DNA from: Oscillospiraceae bacterium Zagget6
GTDB taxonomy: Bacteria; Bacillota; Clostridia; Oscillospirales; Oscillospiraceae
DNA length: 58,958 nucleotides
NCBI GenBank assembly: GCA_001941075.1
Contig: MSHH01000080.1
Span: 1-58,958, forward strand
Direction of reading: 5' to 3'
Shown: positions 51,493 through 58,958 of the stretch, one piece after another
Layout: each line of letters begins with the position of its first letter
Numbering within the stretch: the stretch's first letter is position 1
Position numbers and translations under genes: made by a program
The notes under the pieces: generated by a model
Seen by the model: the letters and a program-made list of their open reading frames with translations, nothing else
The model's database searches: none
Told to the model about the DNA's origin: nothing

Positions 51493-52284
51493 ATGACATT
51501 GATTGTTTCCAGTATCCTGATTCTCGCGGTCATTGGCCTGCTGGTGGGCCTGATGCTGGTGTTCGTCAGCGAGACCTTCCACGTGGAGGTGGACGAGCGG
51601 GAAGCCGCTGTCCGGGAGTGTCTGCCCGGCAACAACTGCGGCGGCTGCGGCTACGCCGGCTGTGACGCGGTGGCGGCTGCCATCGTCAAGGGCGAGGCCC
51701 CGGTCAACGCCTGTCCGGTGGGCGGCGCGCCTGTGGCGGATAAGATCTCCGAGATCATGGGCATCAGCGCCGACAGCACCGAGAAAATGGTCGCCTTTGT
51801 CAAGTGCGCGGGTACCTGCGACGTGATGAAGGTCAAGTGCAACTACTTCGGCATCGAGAGCTGCGAGGCGGCAGGCTCCCTGCCCGGCAAGGGCGTTCGC
51901 GCCTGTCAGCAGGGCTGCCTGGGCTATGGCAGCTGCGTGAAAGCCTGTCAGTTCGACGCCATTCACGTGGTCAACGGCGTGGCCGTGGTGGACCGCTCCA
52001 AGTGCGTGGCCTGCGGCAGCTGCGTCAAAGCCTGTCCCCAGAACCTCATTGAGCTGGTGCCGGACCGCAGCACCTACGCCGTCCGGTGCAGCAGCACCGA
52101 GAAGGGCAAGACGGTCAAGGCCCTGTGCGACGTGGGCTGCCTGGGCTGCGGCCTGTGCGTCCGCCAGTGTGAGCAGGGCGCTATCACCCTGAAGGACAAC
52201 GTCGCTCACATCGACTACAACAAGTGCATTGGCTGCGGCAAGTGCGCGGAGAAGTGCCCGGCGAAAATCATCCGCCTGCGGTAA
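51493..52284 (+). CDS. rnfB: Rnf electron transport complex subunit B
   Basis: The ferredoxin-accepting subunit, 263 residues. One N-terminal membrane segment (residues 3-26), the Fe-S motif of RnfB (CLPGNNCGGCGYAGC), a central Cys domain (CAGTCDVMKVKC), and ferredoxin-like 4Fe-4S motifs: GCLGYGSCVKACQF, CVACGSCVKACP, CLGCGLCVRQCEQ and CIGCGKCAEKCP. Several clusters are therefore expected. It ends the operon; a terminator follows. It makes reduced ferredoxin the likely electron source of the pathway. Confidence 0.96.
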   Translation: MTLIVSSILILAVIGLLVGLMLVFVSETFHVEVDEREAAVRECLPGNNCGGCGYAGCDAVAAAIVKGEAPVNACPVGGAPVADKISEIMGISADSTEKMVAFVKCAGTCDVMKVKCNYFGIESCEAAGSLPGKGVRACQQGCLGYGSCVKACQFDAIHVVNGVAVVDRSKCVACGSCVKACPQNLIELVPDRSTYAVRCSSTEKGKTVKALCDVGCLGCGLCVRQCEQGAITLKDNVAHIDYNKCIGCGKCAEKCPAKIIRLR

Positions 52285-52303
52285 ATCAATAGCAATCACA
52301 TAA

Positions 52304-52343
52304 AAAGGGCTGTATCAGGACTTCGGTTTTGATGCAGCCCTTT
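52304..52343 (+). terminator. terminator of the tat-flavoprotein-rnf gene block
   Basis: A 14-bp stem with one wobble (52304-52317 with 52330-52343), ending in CCCTTT, 20 bases after the rnfB stop. Confidence 0.7.
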
Positions 52344-52856
52344 GCTGTGCAGCGCTGTAGCATCGCCGTGTTCACTCCACCGCCCGGCGGCGCGTTTTCG
52401 TGAAAATATACAATACAATTTTTGTGAAATATTTCGGCGGTTGCTATACAAATTGAGAGAAAACCCGCCTGCGGACGGCAGCAGAGGCGTGTCTGCGCGG
52501 AAAAGAGCAGCCGGGCGGCGCGGAACGGTGCGCACCTGGGAGCAACCACCGATTTCACCCGGTCCGATGCAGCCCGGTCAGGGGTTTTGCTGTTATCAAG
52601 TGAGAAAAACCGGCGTTTTTTCCCGGAAAAACCGCTATTTTTCGATACAACATATGTTTTCCGCGCTGCCGGGCACGGAATTGCCGCCGGATGCAGGAGC
52701 GGCGGTCCCTCCTTTCAGGCTGCTAAAGAGTCGCTGGACGGTCCTTTCAACCTCCTCTTTATGGAAAGCGATACAAAAGTTATATGGAAAAATGTGAACA
52801 GACATTGAATTTGTTTTGTTCTATCCGCCGAATTTTGTGTTTCAAGGAAAAAAGAG
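52344..52856. other. intergenic stretch, no gene supported
   Basis: About 510 bases of mixed composition. Open frames here lack ribosome sites and have no recognisable protein features. The A+T-rich part near 52405-52460 and that near 52600-52860 probably belong to the upstream control region of the next ABC operon. Confidence 0.5.
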
Positions 52857-52885
52857 TTGTCTTTTCGACAGAAATGTTGTACAAT
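52857..52885 (+). promoter_or_regulatory. promoter of the Rbs-type ABC operon
   Basis: TTGTCT and TACAAT with a 17-base spacer. The leader to the binding-protein start is about 205 bases long and includes no recognised RNA element. Confidence 0.65.
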
Positions 52886-53098
52886 TTATACAAGTGGAAT
52901 AGGAAGAGACTTGTGGCTAAATGGTTTAGCCTTTTCCGAGGAAATTGCGTGTGGGGATTTGCAGGATTCCTGCCATCTCTTTGCGTTTTCATCGGAAAGG
53001 CGGCCCGGCAGCTCCAGGTCAGTTCATTTCATCGCCTTGGCCTGCCCGGTGCAGGGCAGGCAGTACGTTTCACTAACCCATTCAAGGAGGAAAAACAC

Positions 53099-54289
53099 AT
53101 GAAGAAAAAACTGATCGCTCTGCTCCTGGCGCTGGCCATGGTGCTGAGCCTTGCCGCCTGCGGCGGGTCCAGCTCTACGACCACAACGGACAGTGACTCA
53201 TCCACGACTGCGTCCGACGACAGCGAAACCACGACGACCCAAACCGATATTAAGATCGGCGTCTCCATTTGGAGCTCCACCGACGTGCTCGGCTCCCTGA
53301 GCGCCGACATCATCCAGACCGCCGCCGACGCCCTGGGCGTGGAAGTGGTCTTTGTGGATCAGGGCCACGTCTCCGAGCAGGTCACCGCCTCCGTCGAAAC
53401 CCTCTGCGCCGCCGGCTGTGACGCCATCATCATCTGCAACTCCGCCGACTCCGAAATGACCTCCGCCATCAACACCTGCGACGAGTACGGCACCTATCTG
53501 GTGCAGTTCTACCGCATCATCAGCGAAGAGAACAGCCCCGAAGTCTATCAGACTGCTGTCAACTCCAGCTATTATGTGGGCGCTGTCCATGAGGACGAGT
53601 ATGGCAACGGCTACACCCTGATGAACCTGCTGCTGGAGAACGGCGACCGGAACATCTGTCTGGAAGGCTGGACCGTGGGCGACGCTACCTTCCAGCAGCG
53701 CTGGGAAGGCTACCAGGCTGCGCTGGCAGACTGGAACGAGGCCAACCCCGACGACCAGGCGACCATGACCGACCCCGTCTATGCCAACACCTCCTCTGAG
53801 GAGGGCGCGCAGGTCACAACCAGCTTCATCAACACCTATCCCGACATGGACGCTCTGATCGTGGCCGGCGGCGGCGGCGATCCCCTGGTCGGCTCCATCG
53901 GCGCCATTGAGAACCTGGGTCTGACCGGCACCATCGACGTGGTCTCCACCGACTTCCTGGAGGACCTGGGCGACCAGCTGGAGAGCGGCGGCATGTTCGC
54001 TGAGTCCGGCGGCCACTTCTGCGACCCGCTGTACGCCTTCCTGATGGCTTATCAGGCTTGCACTGGCGATCTGACCGTCACCGCTGGCGAGTTCGGCTAT
54101 GAGATCGAGTTCCCCTATGTGTACGTTTCCTCCGCTGAGGACTATGCCAACTATGAGACCTACTTCGTCGATGATTCTCCTTACACCACCGACGAGATCC
54201 TGGAGCTGGCCACCTATGACTTCGACGCTCTGAAGGAAGCCGCCACCAGCCTGTCCATCGAGGACGTTATGGAGCGCCACGCCAGCTGA
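53099..54289 (+). CDS. ABC transporter substrate-binding lipoprotein (RbsB-like)
   Basis: Extracellular receptor of an Rbs-type importer, 396 residues. Lipobox LSLAACGG (Cys about residue 21), a Ser/Thr/Asp linker, then the periplasmic-binding fold of the ribose/galactose class (IGVSIWSSTDVLGSLSADII, in parts IGVSIWSST and GSLSADII; CAAGCDAIIICNSAD; ALIVAGGGGDPLVGSIGAIE). The ligand cannot be read. Start at ATG 53099, 9 bases after AAGGAGG; the long upstream open frame crosses the promoter and is rejected. Gene order receptor-permease-ATPase-permease follows. Confidence 0.9.
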   Translation: MKKKLIALLLALAMVLSLAACGGSSSTTTTDSDSSTTASDDSETTTTQTDIKIGVSIWSSTDVLGSLSADIIQTAADALGVEVVFVDQGHVSEQVTASVETLCAAGCDAIIICNSADSEMTSAINTCDEYGTYLVQFYRIISEENSPEVYQTAVNSSYYVGAVHEDEYGNGYTLMNLLLENGDRNICLEGWTVGDATFQQRWEGYQAALADWNEANPDDQATMTDPVYANTSSEEGAQVTTSFINTYPDMDALIVAGGGGDPLVGSIGAIENLGLTGTIDVVSTDFLEDLGDQLESGGMFAESGGHFCDPLYAFLMAYQACTGDLTVTAGEFGYEIEFPYVYVSSAEDYANYETYFVDDSPYTTDEILELATYDFDALKEAATSLSIEDVMERHAS

Positions 54290-54429
54290 ATTTCGTAAAC
54301 ACACCAACCGCACGAGAAATCGAGTAATCTTTTACCGCTCGTATATGCAGGGGGAAAGGGACATCTCGCATGTCCCTTTCTCCATACCAGCCCCCGCCGG
54401 GCAGAGACATATACGCAGAAAGGAGAACT

Positions 54430-55380
54430 ATGAAAGAAAAATTTGACAGATTTAAGACATCACAGTGGTACGGCCTGGTTTTGCTGGCTCTGCTGCTGCT
54501 GGTGTTCTGGGGGTTCTTCAAGATTCTGCGGCCCGCCACCTTCGGTACGCCCCAGAAGCTGATCCTCTACGCACAGACCGCCATCATCTACGCGGTGGGC
54601 GGCTGCGGCCTTTACTTCATCGTCTCGATGGGCCTGTTCGACTTCTCCATCGGCGCGAACATCGTGCTGTCCGCCGTTATCGCAGTGTCGGCCAGCCAGT
54701 ACCTCGGCTACGCGGGCCTGATTTTGGCCCCCATCATCAGCGGCACCCTGATGGGCGTTGTCAACGGCATCGTCTATGTCAAGCTGCGCATCCCGTCTAT
54801 GATCGTCACCACCGGTCTGGCGCTCATCTACGAGAGCCTGAGCGTGTTCGCCGCCGGTGGCAGCGAGAAGATTTTGGACAGCTCCCTGCGGGCCTTCGGC
54901 TCCTACCCCTATAACCTGATCGTCGCCGTCATTGCCTATCTGCTGTGCGCGGGCCTGCTGAAATACACCAAGGTCGGCACCTACAGCAACGCCATCGGCA
55001 GCAACGAGTTCGTGGCCAAGAACATGGGCGTGGACGTGAACAAGTACAAGGTCATCTCCTTTACCCTGTGCGGCATGTTCGCGGGCATCATGGCTCTGCT
55101 GACTATCAGCTACGGCACCTCCATGACCTCCGCCTCCAACATGAGCTCCATGAGCCGGAACTTCACCCCCCTGATGGGCGCGTTCTTCGGCGTGGCCTTC
55201 AAGAAGTACGGCCATCCCGTGGTCGCCGTAGTGGTGGGCCAGATGGTGGTTTCCCTGCTGTTCAACGGCTTCGTGGTGCTGGGCGCACCGACCACGGTGC
55301 AGAACATCGTTACCGGCCTGACCCTCCTGGTCATCGTCACCATGACGACCAAGGCGGTCAAGGGCGCGGTCGTCAAGTAA
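54430..55380 (+). CDS. ABC transporter permease (RbsC-like), first
   Basis: One of two membrane subunits, 316 residues with about nine segments in the BPD_transp_2 fold. The first segment follows KFDRFKTSQWYG. Typical motifs: FIVSMGLFDFSIGANIVLSA and RIPSMIVTTGLALIYES. The start at ATG 54430 follows AAAGGAGAA; 20 upstream codons of the open frame are rejected. The operon resembles RbsABC-type sugar importers but encodes two different permeases. Confidence 0.9.
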   Translation: MKEKFDRFKTSQWYGLVLLALLLLVFWGFFKILRPATFGTPQKLILYAQTAIIYAVGGCGLYFIVSMGLFDFSIGANIVLSAVIAVSASQYLGYAGLILAPIISGTLMGVVNGIVYVKLRIPSMIVTTGLALIYESLSVFAAGGSEKILDSSLRAFGSYPYNLIVAVIAYLLCAGLLKYTKVGTYSNAIGSNEFVAKNMGVDVNKYKVISFTLCGMFAGIMALLTISYGTSMTSASNMSSMSRNFTPLMGAFFGVAFKKYGHPVVAVVVGQMVVSLLFNGFVVLGAPTTVQNIVTGLTLLVIVTMTTKAVKGAVVK

Positions 55381-55393
55381 AGGGGTGAGAAGA

Positions 55394-56884
55394 ATGGGAG
55401 AACTGTTATTAAAAGCCGAAAATATCGACAAGTCCTTCGGTCTCACCCACGCGGTCAAAAACGTGTCGCTGGAGTTCAACAAGGGAGAAATCCACGCGCT
55501 GATCGGTGAAAATGGCTCCGGCAAGTCCACCTTCACCAATATGCTCTGCGGCATCTACACCATGGACGGCGGCACCTTCACCCTGGACGGGGAGGAGGTC
55601 CACCCCAAGAACCAGGTGGACGCCAACCACCACGGCATCGCCATCATCGTGCAGGAGCTGGGTACCCTGTCCGGCCTGACGGTGGCGGAGAACATCTTCC
55701 TGGGCAACGAGGACCAGTTCATCAAGTTCGGCATCAAAAACACCGCCGCCATGAACAAAAAGGCCCAGGAACTGCTAAACGAGTACGGGTTCAGCCGCAT
55801 TTCGGCCACAGCCGTCATCGACAACTACAACTTCGAGGACCGCAAGCTCATCGAGATCGTCAAGGCCACCTACTTCCACCCGAAGATCGTGGTCGTGGAC
55901 GAGACCACCACCGCCCTGAACCAGAGCGGCCGTGACGAGCTGTTCAAGCACATGCTCCGCATCCGGGACGAGGGGAGCTGCGTTATCTTCATTTCCCACG
56001 ACCTGGGCGAAGTGCTGCATTACTCTGACCGCATCTCCATCCTCCGCGACGGCGACTTCATCGCAACCATCAACGCCGACGACGTGAACGAGGACGAGCT
56101 GAAGCGCCTGATGGTGGGCCGTGAGTTGGGCGACCGCTACTATCGTACCGATTACGGCGAGAAGGTTTCCGATGAAGTGGTGCTCTCCCTGAAGGACGTT
56201 TCCGTTCCCGGCGAGCTGGACCACGTCAACCTGGAGCTGCACAAGGGCGAGATTCTGGGCATCGGCGGCCTGAGCGACTGCGGTATGCACGAGCTGGGCA
56301 AGGCGGCCTTCGGCGCGTCCTATGACCGCACCGGCACCGTCACCCTGGGCGACGGCACCCCCATCAACGACATCAACACCGCCATCAACCACAGCATGGC
56401 CTACGCCTCCAAGGACCGCGACAACGAGTCCCTGGTCATCAACGACACCATCCAGGACAACATCACCCTCCCCTCCATGCGGGACATGGGATTCCTGCTC
56501 TCCGGCAAGAAGATGAAGGAGTTCGCCAACAAGTACGCCAAGATGATGAGCGTCAAGATGGTCAACGTGGACCAGTTCGTCTCCAATCTGTCCGGCGGCA
56601 ACAAGCAGAAAGTGGTGCTGGCCCGGTGGATCGGCAAAGGGTCAGACATCCTGATTCTGGACAGCCCCACCCGCGGCATCGACGTGATGGTCAAGGCGGA
56701 CATCTACGACCTGATGGACCGCATGAGAAAAGAAGGGAAGGCAGTGCTGATGATCTCCGAAGAGATCATGGAGCTGCTGGGCATGAGCGACCGCATCGTT
56801 ATCATGCGCGACGGAAAGGTCAGCGGCGAGTTTACAAGAAGCCCGGACCTGTCTGAAGAGTCCCTGATCGACAAGATGGTTTAA
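55394..56884 (+). CDS. ABC transporter ATPase, two-domain (RbsA-like)
   Basis: Energises the importer; 496 residues with two ABC domains. Domain 1 Walker A is GENGSGKST (about 35-43); its signature region is degenerate (EDRKLIEIVKATYFHP), with VVVDETTTALNQ as Walker B. Domain 2 (from about 255) lacks a normal Walker A (GLSDCGMHEL) but has the signature LSGGNKQKVVLARW and Walker B LILDSPTRGIDV. This asymmetric pattern is typical of RbsA/MglA proteins. The start ATG 55394 follows AGGGGTGAGAAGA; GTG 55385 is an alternative. 12 bases separate it from the second permease. Confidence 0.92.
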   Translation: MGELLLKAENIDKSFGLTHAVKNVSLEFNKGEIHALIGENGSGKSTFTNMLCGIYTMDGGTFTLDGEEVHPKNQVDANHHGIAIIVQELGTLSGLTVAENIFLGNEDQFIKFGIKNTAAMNKKAQELLNEYGFSRISATAVIDNYNFEDRKLIEIVKATYFHPKIVVVDETTTALNQSGRDELFKHMLRIRDEGSCVIFISHDLGEVLHYSDRISILRDGDFIATINADDVNEDELKRLMVGRELGDRYYRTDYGEKVSDEVVLSLKDVSVPGELDHVNLELHKGEILGIGGLSDCGMHELGKAAFGASYDRTGTVTLGDGTPINDINTAINHSMAYASKDRDNESLVINDTIQDNITLPSMRDMGFLLSGKKMKEFANKYAKMMSVKMVNVDQFVSNLSGGNKQKVVLARWIGKGSDILILDSPTRGIDVMVKADIYDLMDRMRKEGKAVLMISEEIMELLGMSDRIVIMRDGKVSGEFTRSPDLSEESLIDKMV

Positions 56885-56896
56885 GGAGGCGGGGAC

Positions 56897-57829
56897 ATGA
56901 AAAACAAAATCAATCGTTCAACGATTCGGGAAATCCTTCCCGTAGCCGGGCTGGTCTTCGTCATCGTCCTGTTTGCCATCCTGACAGAGGGACGAATCGT
57001 CAACCCCACCAACCTGAAGCTGCTGCTGAGCCAGACTTATATGCTGGCTATCGCCTGCATGGGCGTGTTCTTCGTCATGAGCATGGGCTGCCTGGACTTC
57101 TCCCAAGGCTCCCTGATGGGCGTGACCTGTATCGTGGTCTGCTACCTGTCCAACATCAACCTGTTTCTGGCCATCATCGGCGGCATCGTCGCCGGCGGTC
57201 TGCTGGGCGCGGTCAACGGCTACTTCCATGTGGTCCGTAAGATCCCGTCCTTTATCGTCACCAACTGTATGATGTACGCCCTGCGCGGCGTGGTGGCCTA
57301 CCTGACCACCAAGTCCCCGGTGTACGCTGTCAGCACCATCTCTAACCTGAACACCATGCCCTTCATGCTGACCATCACTCTGGTTGTGCTGGCCATCGGG
57401 TTCTTCTTCTACAAGTTCACCAGCCTGGGCGCCAACCTGAAAGCCATCGGCGCAGGCGAGAAGGCGGCCCGTTTCGCGGGCATCAAGGTCGAAAAGACCA
57501 AGTTCCTGGTCTATGTGGCGGCGGGCGCCATCACCGGCTTCGCGGCGTTCATCAACGCCATCAAGGTTGGCTCCGTCACCTCCACCGGCGGCAACCAGCT
57601 GGAGACCCAGATCCTTATCGCGCTGGTGCTGGGCGGTATGCCCATCTCCGGCGGCGCAAAGTCCCGGTTCACCAATATCATCGTTGGCGTGCTGCTCTAC
57701 AAGTTCCTGACCACCGGCCTGGTCATGCTGGGCTTCACCACTGCTATGCAGCAGCTGATTCAGGGCATCGTGTTCCTGATCGTGGTGTTCCTGTTCAGCG
57801 ACCGTGAGTCCATCCAGGTCATCAAGTAA
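56897..57829 (+). CDS. ABC transporter permease (RbsC-like), second
   Basis: Second membrane subunit, 310 residues with about nine segments. RbsC-type motifs: FFVMSMGCLDFSQGSLMGV and RKIPSFIVTNCMMYALRG (parts RKIPSFIVTN and MMYALRG), then KAIGAGEKAARFAGIKVEK. It probably forms a heterodimer with the first permease. GGAGG lies before the start. A terminator follows. Confidence 0.9.
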   Translation: MKNKINRSTIREILPVAGLVFVIVLFAILTEGRIVNPTNLKLLLSQTYMLAIACMGVFFVMSMGCLDFSQGSLMGVTCIVVCYLSNINLFLAIIGGIVAGGLLGAVNGYFHVVRKIPSFIVTNCMMYALRGVVAYLTTKSPVYAVSTISNLNTMPFMLTITLVVLAIGFFFYKFTSLGANLKAIGAGEKAARFAGIKVEKTKFLVYVAAGAITGFAAFINAIKVGSVTSTGGNQLETQILIALVLGGMPISGGAKSRFTNIIVGVLLYKFLTTGLVMLGFTTAMQQLIQGIVFLIVVFLFSDRESIQVIK

Positions 57830-57867
57830 GCGCAAGTTATCCCTTTTTCGAGCTTATACATCCTGGC

Positions 57868-57899
57868 AAACCCACCCGTTCATGCGGGTGGGTTTTGTC
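57868..57899 (+). terminator. terminator of the Rbs-type ABC operon
   Basis: An 11-bp stem (57868-57878 with 57885-57895) with TTTTG after it. Confidence 0.9.
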
Positions 57900-58020
57900 G
57901 TTGCCGGACGGGGAAGATTTTGGATAAAAGCGAATACAAATAGGATAAAATATATTAAATTACACGGATAGTATCACAATACCGCCGCATCTGCCCCTCG
58001 TAACGGCGGCTGCGGGACGC

Positions 58021-58066
58021 AAAACACGCCCGGCTGACAGAGATTGTCGGTCGGGCGTGTTTTTTA
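58021..58066 (-). terminator. terminator of the hypothetical membrane gene
   Basis: AAAACACGCCCG (58021-58032) pairs with CGGGCGTGTTTT (58052-58063), with an inner GACA/TGTC. It works in either direction; the minus-strand gene ends at 58084. Confidence 0.82.
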
Positions 58067-58083
58067 CACGATGGGAAGGCTTT

Positions 58084-58674
58084 TCACTTGTAGAAAAATA
58101 CATCTTTCACATCACCATTGGAATCTACGATTTCGGCTCGCCCTGTAATTTCTTCTCCGTTGCCGGACCTATAGCTGCCGGACTTATAGCCTGCAAGTGC
58201 ATTTCCAAGCAAAACGCCCTCAATGGAAGGAAGAATAAAAATGACAAGTACACAGACACCAAAAAACACAGTTTCTGAATTTTGCAGCACCGCATATGCA
58301 GCATTGAGAATCAAACTCGGAATTATGCCGATCACCAAATACACAACCAGGAAAAGATATTTCAAAATCAGAGCCAGTATTTGCCCCGGAAACGCCGTCA
58401 GAAATAAATTCGACACTAACGCCAGCACCGGTATCAAAAAGCACAGCACAGCAGTTACAATGGCTCTGCCCTCATGTTCGCAATAGTGATAGTGATGGTT
58501 TCTGATACATTTCACAGCAATCACGCCAACCGCTACGGAAGCGCACATCAGCGCCATGTTGATAATACCAATCTCCCAGTTGTCATAAAAACCAAGGATT
58601 CTGGTAGCATATGAACCAAGAGCAAAGCTGGCAAAAATCGAGATTATATATTTAATCACCGTCAATTTAGACAC
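58084..58674 (-). CDS. hypothetical membrane protein
   Basis: A 196-residue protein with four to five membrane segments: residues 5-25, 33-55, 72-95, 100-125 and 133-158. A His/Cys-rich cytoplasmic loop (HHYHYCEHEG) lies between the second and third. The C-terminal 35 residues are hydrophilic (SGNGEEITGRAEIVDSNGD). The DNA is markedly A+T-richer than the neighbouring operons, which suggests transfer. The start is probably GTG 58674 close to AGGAGAGG, or a TTG three codons later. No family was recognised. Confidence 0.7.
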   Translation of the reverse strand: MSKLTVIKYIISIFASFALGSYATRILGFYDNWEIGIINMALMCASVAVGVIAVKCIRNHHYHYCEHEGRAIVTAVLCFLIPVLALVSNLFLTAFPGQILALILKYLFLVVYLVIGIIPSLILNAAYAVLQNSETVFFGVCVLVIFILPSIEGVLLGNALAGYKSGSYRSGNGEEITGRAEIVDSNGDVKDVFFYK

Positions 58675-58786
58675 CCCTCTCCTATGTTTTCAAACGTTGT
58701 TTGCATCTATCACTTAGCTGTACTTGTCCCGAAAATACAGAGCGGGTATACGAAATCGTATTATGGTTTTGTCCCTTTACAGGGAA

Positions 58787-58814
58787 CCCCCGGTGGGCCA
58801 GGCCCACCGGGGGA
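58787..58814 (-). terminator. hairpin after the partial oxidoreductase gene
   Basis: CCCCCGGTGGGCC and its complement around an AG loop, about 35 bases after the minus-strand stop codon; the T-tract is short. Confidence 0.65.
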
Positions 58815-58848
58815 AAAGGTTATTCACATTGCCACAGGGCGCTGTCTC

Positions 58849-58958
58849 TTACTTGTACAGCTCCTGGAGGCGGGTCAGATGCTCGTAACGGGCCATAGCG
58901 GTGTCCTCGGACTTCTGGAACAGCTTCTCGGCGCGATCCGGGAAGGAGCGGGTCAGAG
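58849..58958 (-). CDS. nifJ: pyruvate:ferredoxin oxidoreductase, C-terminal end (partial)
   Basis: Only the last 36 codons are present; the gene continues beyond the right edge of the window. The peptide LTRSFPDRAEKLF...ARYEHLTRLQELYK matches the C-terminal helix of NifJ/PFOR-type enzymes (PERAEELF...RYEHL), which oxidise pyruvate to acetyl-CoA and reduce ferredoxin. The codon use fits the host. If correct, the enzyme supplies the reduced ferredoxin that Rnf uses. The assignment rests on a short stretch and is therefore moderate. Confidence 0.65.
   Translation of the reverse strand, partial: LTRSFPDRAEKLFQKSEDTAMARYEHLTRLQELYK

Noticed and set aside
52342-52797. Plus-strand open frame of 151 codons after the rnf operon
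   Set aside because: Overlaps the terminator and the A+T-rich control region, with no ribosome site or protein features.
55394-56884. Damaged ATPase because domain 1 lacks the canonical signature and domain 2 a Walker A motif
   Set aside because: This asymmetry is normal for RbsA/MglA-type double ATPases.

Overview
The window looks like chromosome from an anaerobic gut-type Clostridia bacterium, probably Oscillospiraceae-like. The basis is G+C-rich coding DNA with Firmicutes-style promoters and strong AGGAGG ribosome sites, a T-box leader, MsmX-type sugar ABC components, an Rnf complex and the tail of a pyruvate:ferredoxin oxidoreductase. The species assignment is inference. No rRNA, tRNA or integrase was seen.

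Region 1 (1-27 kb) is for plant and host glycan sugars. It holds L-arabinose isomerase with a divergent AraR-type regulator, two GH36 alpha-galactosidases, a sugar ABC importer (binding protein plus two permeases) followed by an AraC regulator, a DUF624 membrane protein pair, a small XRE regulator, a Leloir cluster on the minus strand (galT, an MFS gene, galK, a GH2 beta-galactosidase), a stand-alone MsmX-type ATPase that probably energises the importer, and a second MFS transporter. AGCT/TTAGC-rich repeats with imperfect terminal inverted ends sit between the minus-strand galactoside genes, and related sequence flanks the first alpha-galactosidase.

Region 2 (27-33.5 kb) is mixed housekeeping: a small exported protein, a DUF975 membrane protein with an in-frame YYGDS-type tandem repeat, a T-box-controlled leuA, nrdR, a TVP38-family membrane protein and an unknown protein. 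It is followed by a tiny orphan CRISPR-like array (two complete repeats and one truncated) that has its own promoter-like sequence and a strong intrinsic terminator.

Region 3 (33.5-52.3 kb) is the most notable. A TrpXYZ-like ABC operon and an ApbE flavin transferase lie on the minus strand, next to a MerR regulator. On the plus strand are two TatA/B genes, tatC, three Tat-exported flavoprotein reductases (each with an FMN-binding domain carrying a covalent flavinylation motif and an FAD-binding reductase domain) and a complete Rnf complex (rnfC, an rnfD-rnfG fusion, rnfE, rnfA, rnfB). Read together: Rnf takes electrons from ferredoxin or NADH, passes them through membrane-bound FMN, and hands them to flavinylated reductases outside the membrane. 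ApbE attaches the FMN and Tat exports the folded reductases. The reductases lack the arginines that fumarate reductases use, so their electron acceptor is probably not fumarate.

Region 4 (52.3-59 kb) has an Rbs-type ABC importer of unknown substrate (binding protein, permease, double ATPase, second permease), an A+T-rich hypothetical membrane protein, and the 3' end of a pyruvate:ferredoxin oxidoreductase gene running off the window.
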